The notes beneath the pieces are model-generated. The model was given only the letters and a program-made list of their open reading frames with translations. It was not told the origin of the DNA and made no database searches. DNA of 60,313 bases, from assembly GCA_964535125.1 (NCBI GenBank), contig CAZHSN010000001.1, positions 1-60,313 of the forward strand, in the 5' to 3' direction. Below, in pieces: positions 50,973-59,934 of the stretch (position 1 is the stretch's first letter; every line of letters begins with the position of its first letter). The translations under genes were made by a program, and so were the position numbers. This stretch comes from CAZHSN01 sp964535125. Lineage in GTDB: Bacteria; Armatimonadota; HRBIN16.

Positions 50973-53447
50973 ATGGCATACGATGATCGCCAGCCGTTCA
51001 TGGACGTTCTGGGACGAGAACGCCTGTTGGAGAGGTTGCGCTGGTATGCGCGCTTTTTCTATGGCCACCGCTTTGAGGATCTGTCAGGTAACGACCTGCT
51101 GACCATCGTTGGCATGGCCGTGCGCGAGCACCTGATGGACCAGATGATCCGCAGCGAAGAGCGATGCCGCCGGCTAAAGGCCCGGCGGCTGTACTACCTT
51201 TCCATTGAGTACCTCATGGGGCGGTCTCTGGAGACCAATCTAATCAACCTGGGACTTTTGCATCTGTACCGGGACACCCTGTCCAGCGTTGGTATAGACT
51301 TTGATGATGTGATCGAACTGGAGCCGGACGCAGGTCTGGGTAACGGTGGTCTGGGGCGATTGGCCGCCTGTTTCCTGGATTCGCTGGCGACTTTAGACCT
51401 GCCCGGCTACGCCTATGGTATCAACTATGAGTACGGTCTGTTTCGACAGGTCATCGACAACGGATCGCAGCGCGAAGCACCCGATGCGTGGCGTCAGTTC
51501 GGCTCTCCCTGGCTCGTTGAACATCCCGAAGAACGCGTTGATATTCCTGTGTACGGGCGCATCGACCACTCCAGTGACAAGTACGGCGAGTACAACCCGA
51601 TGTGGATGGATTGGGAACACATCTATGGAATCCCATCGGACATGCCGATCGTGGGATACGGCGGGCGCACGGTAAACCGCCTGCGTCTGTTCGCCGCAGG
51701 CGCATCACATGATATGGACATCACGGCGTTTAACAGCGGCGACTATCTACGGGCGGTTCAACAGATCGTACAGTCGGAAACGATTTCCAAAGTGCTGTAC
51801 CCGTCGGACTCTGTGGAGTCAGGCAAAGAGTTGCGGCTTCTACAGGAGTACTTCTTCGTAGCCTGCGCGTTGCGGGATATCATGAACCGCTTCGAGGCCG
51901 GATGTCCGGAGCCGCTCAGTTGCTTCCGCAACCGTGTCTCTATTCAGTTAAACGACACGCATCCGTCACTGGCCATTGCCGAACTGATGCGGTTGCTGGT
52001 TGACGAACGCGATATGGAGTGGGATCAGGCTTGGGACACAACGCAAGAGGTGTTTGGGTACACCAACCACACCCTGATGCCTGAAGCGTTGGAGGTATGG
52101 CCGACCCACCTGATTGAACGCGTGATACCGCGTCACATGCAACTGATTGAGGAGATCGATAGAAGGTTCGTTGAATGGCTGAGTAAGGAAGCGTTGAACC
52201 ACCAGCCGGCTCCGCCGGAGTTCGTGGATAAAGTGCGCATTATCACAGGCGATGGGGTTCGGCAGGTTCGCATGGCCCATCTGGCCATCATCGGCAGCCA
52301 CTCGGTGAACGGTGTAGCCGCCATCCACAGCGAGTTGGTCAAGTCACGGCTTGTACCCGAGTTCGCTCAACTCTTTCCTGAGCGCTTCAACAACAAAACG
52401 AATGGGATCACACCCAGGCGCTGGATTGTGAAAGCGAATCCAGGGCTGACTGATCTGTTGTGTGAGTCAATCGGCGATGATTGGATAACCAACCTCAGCC
52501 GTTTGAGCGAAGCGGAAGAGTTCTTCGACGATTCCGAATGGATGAACCAACTGGCGGTCATTAAGCGGGCAAACAAAGTGCGGGTGATTGAGGCGTGTCA
52601 TCTGGAAGCCGATCCAGACAGCCTGTTTGATATCCAAGTGAAGCGCATTCACGAGTATAAACGCCAGCTGTTGAACCTGCTGCACGTGATTGCCCGATAT
52701 CTGGAAATCGAAGAAGACGGGATAGAACCTGCCGCCCCCCGTACGGTGGTCATCGGCGGAAAAGCCGCCCCCGGTTATTGGGTTGCCAAGCAGATCATTC
52801 GGTTTGCCAACAGTGTCGCCAAGGTAGTGGCTTCCAGTGAAAGAGCGTCGCGATGGCTAACGGTACATTTTGTACCAGACTACCGGGTGACGTTGGCCGA
52901 GCTGCTGATACCGGCAGCAGATTTAAGTGAACAGATATCTACAGCTGGTACCGAGGCATCCGGTACTGGCAATATGAAATTCGCACTGAACGGCGCAATC
53001 ACCATTGGTACGCTTGATGGCGCGAATATTGAAATACGTGAACATGTGGGCCCTGAAAACATGTTCATCTTTGGCATGACAGCTGATGAGGTGGAAGCTA
53101 GCCGACAGCCGGGCGCATGGAACGCCAGAGACGCCGCGTCGCGAGAGCCTTTGTTGATGCGGGTACTGGACGCCATCACCAGTGACCGGTTCTCTCCTGA
53201 GGAGCCGGGCAGGTACCGGTGGATTGTGAACCGGTTGCTTGACGAAAATGACTATTACAGGCATGTCGCTGACTTCTCATCGTACCTGAACGCTCAACGC
53301 ATGGCTGAGACCCTGTATACGCAACCGGAGGCGTGGCGGTTGATCGCTGCACGCAACATCACACGAGTCGGCTATTTCAGCAGCGACCGGACGGTATCGG
53401 AGTATGCGCGAGATATCTGGAAGATAACGTCAACGGCTCCGGACTGA
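50973..53447 (+). CDS. glgP: Glycogen/starch phosphorylase
   Basis: 824 aa, the usual length. It releases glucose 1-phosphate from alpha-1,4-glucans. Visible are YLSIEYLMGRSLETNLINLG, LGNGGLGRLAACFLDSLATL, NDTHPSLAIAELMRL, and the PLP-lysine stretch EASGTGNMKFALNGAITIGTLDGAN with the Lys near 670. GTTGGAGGGG lies before the ATG. No other glycogen genes are nearby. The upstream GH42-like gene may be cotranscribed. Confidence 0.97.
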   Translation: MAYDDRQPFMDVLGRERLLERLRWYARFFYGHRFEDLSGNDLLTIVGMAVREHLMDQMIRSEERCRRLKARRLYYLSIEYLMGRSLETNLINLGLLHLYRDTLSSVGIDFDDVIELEPDAGLGNGGLGRLAACFLDSLATLDLPGYAYGINYEYGLFRQVIDNGSQREAPDAWRQFGSPWLVEHPEERVDIPVYGRIDHSSDKYGEYNPMWMDWEHIYGIPSDMPIVGYGGRTVNRLRLFAAGASHDMDITAFNSGDYLRAVQQIVQSETISKVLYPSDSVESGKELRLLQEYFFVACALRDIMNRFEAGCPEPLSCFRNRVSIQLNDTHPSLAIAELMRLLVDERDMEWDQAWDTTQEVFGYTNHTLMPEALEVWPTHLIERVIPRHMQLIEEIDRRFVEWLSKEALNHQPAPPEFVDKVRIITGDGVRQVRMAHLAIIGSHSVNGVAAIHSELVKSRLVPEFAQLFPERFNNKTNGITPRRWIVKANPGLTDLLCESIGDDWITNLSRLSEAEEFFDDSEWMNQLAVIKRANKVRVIEACHLEADPDSLFDIQVKRIHEYKRQLLNLLHVIARYLEIEEDGIEPAAPRTVVIGGKAAPGYWVAKQIIRFANSVAKVVASSERASRWLTVHFVPDYRVTLAELLIPAADLSEQISTAGTEASGTGNMKFALNGAITIGTLDGANIEIREHVGPENMFIFGMTADEVEASRQPGAWNARDAASREPLLMRVLDAITSDRFSPEEPGRYRWIVNRLLDENDYYRHVADFSSYLNAQRMAETLYTQPEAWRLIAARNITRVGYFSSDRTVSEYARDIWKITSTAPD

Positions 53448-53495
53448 CCGGTTTTTGCTGGGCCTCGCAGGGTATAGGCGGTTAATTAACAGACA

Positions 53496-53523
53496 GGCCC
53501 CGGAAGCGGAAGCTTCCGGGGCC
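53496..53523. terminator. Bidirectional terminator hairpin between glgP and ppdK
   Basis: A perfect 12-bp stem GGCCCCGGAAGC / GCTTCCGGGGCC closed by the tetraloop GGAA (GNRA type). It sits between two convergent genes; T-runs are weak on both sides. Confidence 0.75.
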
Positions 53524-53550
53524 ATTTGACCGGTTCTTCGGACGATCCGG

Positions 53551-56202
53551 TTATTTGGCCTTGATCGCTGCCTGAGCGGCGGCCAAGCGGGCGATTGGTA
53601 CGCGGAACGGTGAGCAGGATACGTAGTTCAAGCCCAGCATATTGCAGAACTCGATCGAACTCGGCTCTCCGCCATGCTCTCCGCAGATTCCCAGTTTGAT
53701 GTTCGGGTTGACTTCCCGGGCGGCTTCCACTGCCAGCTTCATCAACCGGCCGACACCTGCGCGATCCAGTTTTTCGAACGGGTTCGCAGGGAGGATCTCC
53801 ATATCCACGTACTTCTGCAGGAACTTGCCTTCGGCGTCATCCCGGCTGATACCGAACGTGGTCTGGGTGAGGTCGTTCGTTCCGAACGAGAAGAACTCCG
53901 CGTGTTTGGCCACCGCATCCGCGGTGAGTGCGGCGCGCGGGATCTCAATCATCGTACCGAACTTGTAATCCACCGGCTCGCCAGCCTCGGCCACAACCTG
54001 CTCGGCGGCGGCTTCCAGCTTCTCGCGTACCCAGGTCAGTTCGTTCACGTCGCTGATCAACGGGATCATGATCTCCGGATGGACATCAATACCCTTCTTC
54101 TTGATGGCGACAGCGGCGCGCAGGATGGCCTTCACCTGCATCTCCACGATACCGGGGAACATGATGCTCAGACGGCAACCGCGCAGACCCAGCATGGGGT
54201 TCATTTCGCGCTGTGCTTCGACGGCTTCGAGCATCTCTTCCTTCTCTGCCAGCAGGTTCTTCAGTGCGGTGCCACCCAGCGAGTTAATGGCCATGCGGAG
54301 TTCAGTGACTTCGGCAGTGAGTTGCTCGAAGGAGGGCAGGAACTCATGCAGCGGCGGGTCGATCAACCGGATGGTTACCGGGCGGCCGGCCATCACTTCG
54401 AAGATGCCCTCAAAATCCTTCTGCTGAACCGGCAGCAGTTTGTCCAGAGCGGCCTGACGTCCGGCCTCATCCTTGGCGAGGATCATGTCCTGAACGATCG
54501 GCAGGCGGTCCTGTTCGAAGAACATGTGCTCGGTGCGGCACAGTCCGATACCCTCGGCTCCGAACTCAACGGCTTGAGCCGCATCACGGGGGTTGTCCGC
54601 ATTGGTGCGGATACCCAGCGTACGCTTCGCATCGGCCCAATCCAGCAGGGTGTGCAGCTCTTCGGTGAACATGGCTTCGATCTTCGGCGCCTGTCCCAGC
54701 AGAACCTGTCCGTTGGTGCCGTTGAGCGAGATCCACTCGCCTTCCTTGACGGTGATGCCGTCGACTGACAGCTCACGCTTGTTCATGTCGATGGTGACAG
54801 ACTCGCAACCCGCCACGCAGGGAATACCGAAACCGCGCGCCACAACAGCGGCGTGGCTGGTCATACCGCCGCGAGCTGTCAGAACGCCCTTGGATGCGAG
54901 CATCCCGTGAATGTCATCCGGGGTTGTTTCCGGGCGAACCAACACAACAGCTTCCGTTTTGCCTCGCTCAGCAGCGGTGTCGGCATCGAAGATCGCCACA
55001 CCGACCGCCGCGCCCGGAGAAGCCGCGAGACCTTTGGCCAAGACTTTGTTGGTGGCCTTCGGGTCGATCTGGGGATGCAGCAGCTGGTCAATGTCGGTGG
55101 CCTTCACGCGGGTCAGCGCCTCTTCCTCGGTGATCAGCCCTTCCTTGACCATGTCCACGGCGATTGTCACGGCCGCCAGAGCGGTGCGCTTGCCTACGCG
55201 GCACTGGAGGATGAACAACCGGCCTTTTTCTACCGTGAACTCAATATCCATCATCTCACGGTATTCGTTCTGCAGCCGGTTGGCGATCTGAGCAAACTGC
55301 TCGTAGATTGCCGGGTTCACATTGTGGAGTTCCGAAATAGGCATCGGTGTGCGGATACCGGCCACCACGTCTTCGCCCTGTGCATTGACCAGGTATTCGC
55401 CATACAGCACGTTCTCGCCGGTGCTGGCATTGCGGGTAAACGCGACTCCGGTGCCGGAGTCATCGCCCATATTGCCGAATACCATGCTCTGCACGTTGAC
55501 GGCTGTTCCCAGATCCCACGGAATATTCTCGCGCTCACGATAGGTGTGGGCCCGCGGATTGTCCCAACTGCGGAAGACAGCTTCGATGGCGAGTTTTAAC
55601 TGCTCCATCGGGTCAGACGGGAACTCGTTGCCAGTCTCTTCCTTGACCAGTTCGCGGTACTCGTCGCAGAGCGCGCGCAGGGTATCTGCATCAACGTCCG
55701 TATCCAGGGTGACGCCCAGTCGCTGCTTGTGCGCTTCCAGTTTGGCTTCAAACAGATGGCGCTCAACATCCAGCACGATGTCAGAGAACATCATGATGAA
55801 ACGGCGCATGGCATCGTAGGCGAAACGGGGGTTGTTCGTCTGCTTGATGATTCCCTGCAGCGTCTGTTCATTTAGACCCAGGTTGAGAATGGTGTCCATC
55901 ATGCCCGGCATGGAGAACTTGGCGCCGGAGCGGACGGAAACAAGCAGCGGATTGGTCGGGTCGCCGAACGTCTTGCCCATTTCCTTTTCGACGGCTGCCA
56001 TGGCGGTGGCGACATCATCCATCAGCCCTGCAGGCATGGTTTTGCCGCCGCGAAGGTACTCCATACACGTTTCGGTGGTGATGGTAAATCCCGGAGGAAC
56101 CGGAAGCCCCATGTTTGTCATCTCGGCGAGGTTTGCACCCTTGCCGCCGAGAAGATCCTTCATGTCCTTCTGGCCTTCATGGAACAGGTATACTCTCTTC
56201 AT
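53551..56202 (-). CDS. ppdK: Pyruvate, phosphate dikinase
   Basis: 883 aa, the usual length. It interconverts pyruvate, ATP and phosphate with PEP, AMP and pyrophosphate; cytoplasmic. The ATP-grasp domain starts with LLGGKGANLAEMTNMGLPVPPGFTI. The catalytic phosphohistidine is in GGMTSHAAVVARGFGIPCV (near 455). The PEP barrel shows GIGLCRTEHMFF, MNPMLGLRGCRL and FSFGTNDLTQTTFG. AAGGGAAGG precedes the ATG. It may let PEP be made from pyruvate; glgP lies convergent to it. Confidence 0.98.
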   Translation of the reverse strand: MKRVYLFHEGQKDMKDLLGGKGANLAEMTNMGLPVPPGFTITTETCMEYLRGGKTMPAGLMDDVATAMAAVEKEMGKTFGDPTNPLLVSVRSGAKFSMPGMMDTILNLGLNEQTLQGIIKQTNNPRFAYDAMRRFIMMFSDIVLDVERHLFEAKLEAHKQRLGVTLDTDVDADTLRALCDEYRELVKEETGNEFPSDPMEQLKLAIEAVFRSWDNPRAHTYRERENIPWDLGTAVNVQSMVFGNMGDDSGTGVAFTRNASTGENVLYGEYLVNAQGEDVVAGIRTPMPISELHNVNPAIYEQFAQIANRLQNEYREMMDIEFTVEKGRLFILQCRVGKRTALAAVTIAVDMVKEGLITEEEALTRVKATDIDQLLHPQIDPKATNKVLAKGLAASPGAAVGVAIFDADTAAERGKTEAVVLVRPETTPDDIHGMLASKGVLTARGGMTSHAAVVARGFGIPCVAGCESVTIDMNKRELSVDGITVKEGEWISLNGTNGQVLLGQAPKIEAMFTEELHTLLDWADAKRTLGIRTNADNPRDAAQAVEFGAEGIGLCRTEHMFFEQDRLPIVQDMILAKDEAGRQAALDKLLPVQQKDFEGIFEVMAGRPVTIRLIDPPLHEFLPSFEQLTAEVTELRMAINSLGGTALKNLLAEKEEMLEAVEAQREMNPMLGLRGCRLSIMFPGIVEMQVKAILRAAVAIKKKGIDVHPEIMIPLISDVNELTWVREKLEAAAEQVVAEAGEPVDYKFGTMIEIPRAALTADAVAKHAEFFSFGTNDLTQTTFGISRDDAEGKFLQKYVDMEILPANPFEKLDRAGVGRLMKLAVEAAREVNPNIKLGICGEHGGEPSSIEFCNMLGLNYVSCSPFRVPIARLAAAQAAIKAK

Positions 56203-56253
56203 CTCAGCCTTCCCTTGTGTGTGAGTTGTGCCGATTTGCGCCTCATCGGCTGT

Positions 56254-57606
56254 CTACTCCGATGGAGGCGTCTCCTGCTGTTTGGCTGCCTGCCAGAGGT
56301 TTTCCCAGCCGTCGCTGTCCAGCTGATTCAGACAGATCCCTCTGCAAGCGGCAATCTCTTCCATTGTACGAAATCTTTGCACGAACCGGCTAACCATGCG
56401 GCGCAACGCTTGCTCTGCATCGACATCAAGACGTCTGGCGATGTTCACCACTGTAAACAGCACATCGCCCACTTCGTGTTCAATGGCGCTTGCATCGCCG
56501 GAACTTGCGGCTTCCCGCAGCTCGGCTATCTCTTCCTCAAGCTTAAGGTGGATATCATCAACGGTGTTCCATTCAAAGCCCAGCTTTGTAACGCGTCTGG
56601 ACATCTTCTGTGCGCGCGCCAGAGCTGGCATGGATAGAGGAACACCATCGGTGGCAGACGGAGTCTGAGCTGCCGCCCCGCGCTCGGCGCGTTTGATGGC
56701 TTCCCAGTTATGCAAGATGTCTTCGACGCTGTTCACGATAAGCCCGGTAAACACGTGGGGATGTCTGCGGATCAATTTGTCGCACAACGAGCCGGTCACG
56801 TCTATCAGATCGAACGACCGCAGTTCACCGCCGATCTGAGCGTGCATGAGTACCTGCATCAGCAGATCGCCCAGTTCATCCGCCAGCGCGGCAGGATCAC
56901 CGGTGTCAATCGCCTCCAGCACCTCATAGACCTCCTCGAGCAGGCAGGACCGCAATGACTCATGTGTCTGCTTGCGATCCCATTGGCATCCGTCAGGAGC
57001 CCGAAGGCGCGAGACTACACTCACGGCGCTGTCCATGTCTCTCCCTGCGCCTGCCTCAACTGGCGGGATAACGACCCAACAAGGCAGCAATGCCGGATCG
57101 ATAGCGCTCCACGGTGGGGTGATGACATAGGGTCTGGCCGCCATCGGACACGCAGGAACCAGTGACATTCGATGACTGGTAGGGTACAGACGGCTGATGC
57201 GGTTCAGGCAATCAACCAGTCGCTCCAGATGTGCGACCGGACGGAATATGTTCCATCGGGTCGGATGGATAAACCGCATATCCGTGTCGATGCTGTCCAC
57301 ACAGAACGGCTCAGATCCAACAGAGCAGGTATCCACCAGCTCATCAATCGCGCCCGGTTCGTGTATGATCTGAACCGACGCCTGGGCGCGCTCTGCCAAA
57401 TCGATGAGGGAGGCCGTGGTGCGGCGATCGCCGGCAGCCACGATGAACGCTTGTTCTGCCGTTGCGTCCAGTTCCATGCTTTCCAGGTTGCTCAACACTT
57501 GGCGTGCGTTGCTGGCGTCGGTTACGCGGTTGACCCGAGTCAACACCGATGTGGCCTCCGCGGTGAACGCGGGTGCGTCGGCTGCTGCATACACCAGGTA
57601 CACCAT
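56254..57606 (-). CDS. mazG: MazG nucleoside triphosphate pyrophosphohydrolase with degenerate YabN-like N-terminal domain
   Basis: 450 aa. MazG cuts NTPs, including damaged ones, to NMP and pyrophosphate. Two MazG modules are seen: LLEEVYEVLEAI...ADELGDLLMQV (about 215-260) and LEEEIAELREA...EHEVGDVLFTVVNIA (about 365-400), preceded by RLRAPDGCQWDRKQTHESL. The first 190 residues show the order of a tetrapyrrole-methylase-like domain of YabN (AFIVAAGDR, VQIIHEPGAIDEL, RLYPTSHRMSLVPAC, CWVVIPPVE) but lack its N-terminal GxGPGD motif. GGAGG precedes the ATG, which lies just past the hypB stop. Confidence 0.88.
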   Translation of the reverse strand: MVYLVYAAADAPAFTAEATSVLTRVNRVTDASNARQVLSNLESMELDATAEQAFIVAAGDRRTTASLIDLAERAQASVQIIHEPGAIDELVDTCSVGSEPFCVDSIDTDMRFIHPTRWNIFRPVAHLERLVDCLNRISRLYPTSHRMSLVPACPMAARPYVITPPWSAIDPALLPCWVVIPPVEAGAGRDMDSAVSVVSRLRAPDGCQWDRKQTHESLRSCLLEEVYEVLEAIDTGDPAALADELGDLLMQVLMHAQIGGELRSFDLIDVTGSLCDKLIRRHPHVFTGLIVNSVEDILHNWEAIKRAERGAAAQTPSATDGVPLSMPALARAQKMSRRVTKLGFEWNTVDDIHLKLEEEIAELREAASSGDASAIEHEVGDVLFTVVNIARRLDVDAEQALRRMVSRFVQRFRTMEEIAACRGICLNQLDSDGWENLWQAAKQQETPPSE

Positions 57607-57608
57607 GG

Positions 57609-58316
57609 TTACACCTCCGCCGGTCCGGGACGTCCGCCGAAGCGGCTACCGACTTGATTGCACAACCATTGCTCCCAGCCCTCCATACCCGCACCTGTTT
57701 TCGCAGACAGCGTGAACACATTGGCCTTGGGAGCTGCCATGCGGGTATTGTGTTCGGCAAGTCGGCAGTCGAAACCTACCACATCCGCAATGTCTATCTT
57801 GTTGATGATGACCACATCGGCCGTTCGGTAGATCGATGGGTATTTCAAAGGTTTATCTTCACCCTCGGTGACCGACATCAAGACGATCCGGTGTGACTCC
57901 CCCAGGTCGTATGCGGCGGGACAGACCAGGTTCCCGACGTTTTCAATGATGAGTAACTGCAGACGGTCCAGCGGCATTTCTCGCACCTGACGCCGGATCA
58001 TCTCGGCGTCCAAGTGACACTGCGTACCGGTCTCAATTTGACGGGCATCGACGCCGCAGGCGCGCAGGCGCAACGCGTCGTTTTCGGTGGCCAGATCACC
58101 AACGATGACGCCTGCGTTGAGGGTTCCTTGAAGGCGTTGAAGTGTCCGGCCGATCAGTTCGGTCTTGCCGCTTCCCGGGGAGGACATGATGTTGAGCACA
58201 GTGATCCCACGGTTTTGGAATAACAGGCGGTTTTGCTGGGCTACGTCATCGTTCTGCCGGAGCACCGGTTCGTTAACGCGTATGATTTCCACATCGGATG
58301 GGTGGTCAGTCGTCAT
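57609..58316 (-). CDS. hypB: Hydrogenase/urease nickel-insertion GTPase HypB
   Basis: 235 aa, near the family's usual size. HypB hydrolyses GTP and with HypA delivers nickel to [NiFe]-hydrogenase. Motifs are SSPGSGKTELI (P-loop, 45-54), GDLATENDALRLRACG, QIETGTQCHLDAEMI (metal Cys/His), IIENVGNLVCPA and INKIDIAD. It lacks the His-rich N-terminus of some HypB. GAGGTG precedes the ATG. It overlaps hypA by 11 bp. No hydrogenase or urease is in the window. Confidence 0.95.
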   Translation of the reverse strand: MTTDHPSDVEIIRVNEPVLRQNDDVAQQNRLLFQNRGITVLNIMSSPGSGKTELIGRTLQRLQGTLNAGVIVGDLATENDALRLRACGVDARQIETGTQCHLDAEMIRRQVREMPLDRLQLLIIENVGNLVCPAAYDLGESHRIVLMSVTEGEDKPLKYPSIYRTADVVIINKIDIADVVGFDCRLAEHNTRMAAPKANVFTLSAKTGAGMEGWEQWLCNQVGSRFGGRPGPAEV

Positions 58317-58656
58317 AAGTCACCTCGACATACGCGATGCTCATTTCGGCGCCGCGAATGACTGTATCACACGGAAGACAGCATTGTGGGCATAGGTAGA
58401 ACGGGGGCGTGGGTTCAAAAACCAGATCACAGTCATCGCAGCGGCATGCCGCCGGTACCCAGTCGATCTCCAACGATGCGCTCTCTGCTTGAGTTCCGGG
58501 AGCGAGCGCACGGAATGCAAAGCGCAGAGCCTCCGGATCCACGGCTGACAGCGCGCCGATCTGGAGGCCGATCGTGCGAACCGACCGGGCGTGACGTTCA
58601 GCGGCAATGCGAAACACCGCCTCAAGCGCGCTGCGCATCACATCGACCTCATGCAT
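58306..58656 (-). CDS. hypA: Hydrogenase nickel metallochaperone HypA
   Basis: 116 aa. The N-terminal MHEVDVMRSALEAV provides the nickel ligands (Met1, His2), which fixes the start at 58656 rather than 58671. A zinc site follows (CRCDDC and CPQCCLPC). It acts with HypB; hypA lies first in the pair, on the same strand as mazG and ppdK. Confidence 0.92.
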   Translation of the reverse strand: MHEVDVMRSALEAVFRIAAERHARSVRTIGLQIGALSAVDPEALRFAFRALAPGTQAESASLEIDWVPAACRCDDCDLVFEPTPPFYLCPQCCLPCDTVIRGAEMSIAYVEVTYDD

Positions 58657-58747
58657 GGTATTTCCTGCCAACCGTTTCCATAGCCGTACGGAGTATAACC
58701 CAAACAGAAGGCTGGGGACGCGGTACGTACACAGAGGAGGAGCCCAA

Positions 58748-59215
58748 GTGAAGATCGTTGCGACTTGGAAGGACCCGATGGGGTTTACGGCTGTTGATGA
58801 GAACAGTCACACGGTGGTGATGGACGCATCATCTGAGGCTGGCGGAATGGGGATGGGGGTCAGCCCAGTTAAACTGCTGTTGATGGGGCTTGCCGGATGC
58901 ATGGGTATGGATGTGATCAGTATCCTGCGAAAGAAGAGGCAGCCGGTAACTGGTATGACGATTACCGTCACCGGGGAACGGCAGGATACACATCCCAAAG
59001 TGTTCCGTGAGGTGTCAGTGGACTTTACGATACAAGGGGCCGCGGTTCAGCCTGAAGCGGTGCAGCGTGCACTGGAACTGTCTGCTGACCGATATTGTAC
59101 CGTTGAGGCCACCTTACGTCCTCAGGCGTCTGTGCGCCATCGATTCCGACTGCTGGATGACACCGGGGAAACATGCTACGAGTCGGATTGGTGGACCTCC
59201 GAAGGCGGTGCGTGA
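58748..59215 (+). CDS. OsmC-family protein
   Basis: 155 aa, near the family's length. OsmC/Ohr proteins reduce organic peroxides with two cysteines. Here Cys in LLMGLAGCMGMDVISILRKKRQPV and a second Cys in LSADRYCTVEATL match the family's two redox positions. The GTG at 58748 follows GAGGAGG. It is cytoplasmic. Its 3' end overlaps the convergent lipB gene by 40 bp. Confidence 0.88.
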   Translation: MKIVATWKDPMGFTAVDENSHTVVMDASSEAGGMGMGVSPVKLLLMGLAGCMGMDVISILRKKRQPVTGMTITVTGERQDTHPKVFREVSVDFTIQGAAVQPEAVQRALELSADRYCTVEATLRPQASVRHRFRLLDDTGETCYESDWWTSEGGA

Positions 59216-59868
59216 ATCTCGGTAACCGTGGAGTAACCGAATACTTCGGTGAACGCTTGGATCAGTGGTTGCTTTACAGCCTGTACAGTGAGCGGTAATC
59301 CTGTTTCCTGTGACAGGGACGTGACCGTGCGGTCGTGCAGGCCGCATGGGACGATCCAGCGGAACAAGTTGAGGTCGTTGTTCACATTCAACGCGAAACC
59401 GTGCATACTGATCCAGTGACGGAAGTGCATGCCGATAGCAGCGATTTTGCGATCATCAACCCACACGCCGGTGAGGCCGGAGATGCGCGTGGCGGTCAAC
59501 GACCAGTGGCGCAGGGTATGGATCAGGGTCTCTTCCACACCGCGCAGCACCGCATGAATGTCTCTGTCGCGTGAGCGCAGGTCTATGATCGGGTACCCTA
59601 CGAGTTGTCCCGGTGCATGGAGGGTGACGTCTCCGCCCCGGTTGGTGCGCTCAACTTGTATTCCATCTGCCTCCAACTGCGGGATTGGCGCCAGCACATG
59701 TTCCGCCTGGGCCGAACGTCCCAGAGTGATTACCGGCGGATGCTCCAGCAGCAGCAGGCTATCTCCAGTCAGCGAATGGTGTCTCGCATTCAGTAAAGAC
59801 TCCTGTGTGCGTAAGGCCTGCTGGTACGGCGCCAGCCCTGCATGATAGATAGTCAGGTGTCTGCTCAT
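59176..59868 (-). CDS. lipB: Octanoyl-(acyl carrier protein) transferase
   Basis: 230 aa. LipB moves octanoyl groups from ACP to lipoyl domains, the start of lipoic acid synthesis. Motifs are LLLEHPPVITLGR, NRGGDVTLHAPGQLVGYPI, the catalytic Lys in DRKIAAIGMHFRHWISMHGFALN and the catalytic Cys in IVPCGLHDRTVTSL. The ATG at 59868 is chosen; a TTG just upstream is possible. It could serve the E2 partner of the E1 protein encoded at 8608, but no link is seen here. Confidence 0.96.
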   Translation of the reverse strand: MSRHLTIYHAGLAPYQQALRTQESLLNARHHSLTGDSLLLLEHPPVITLGRSAQAEHVLAPIPQLEADGIQVERTNRGGDVTLHAPGQLVGYPIIDLRSRDRDIHAVLRGVEETLIHTLRHWSLTATRISGLTGVWVDDRKIAAIGMHFRHWISMHGFALNVNNDLNLFRWIVPCGLHDRTVTSLSQETGLPLTVQAVKQPLIQAFTEVFGYSTVTEIHAPPSEVHQSDS

Positions 59869-59896
59869 CAAACCTATTGTACGCCGAGTGGGTCAG

Positions 59897-59925
59897 TTGC
59901 TGATGACCCAGGAATCACGTAGACT
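59897..59925 (+). promoter_or_regulatory. Possible promoter of the uvrD-like gene
   Basis: TTGCTG (59897-59902), 17 bp, TAGACT (59920-59925). It would start close to the ATG at 59935, so the message could be almost leaderless. Tentative. Confidence 0.3.
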
Positions 59926-59934
59926 GATGAATGC

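Noticed and set aside
53674..54768. 364-codon open frame opposite ppdK
   Set aside because: Long only because the codon use of ppdK leaves few stops on the other strand; text is low in recognisable structure.
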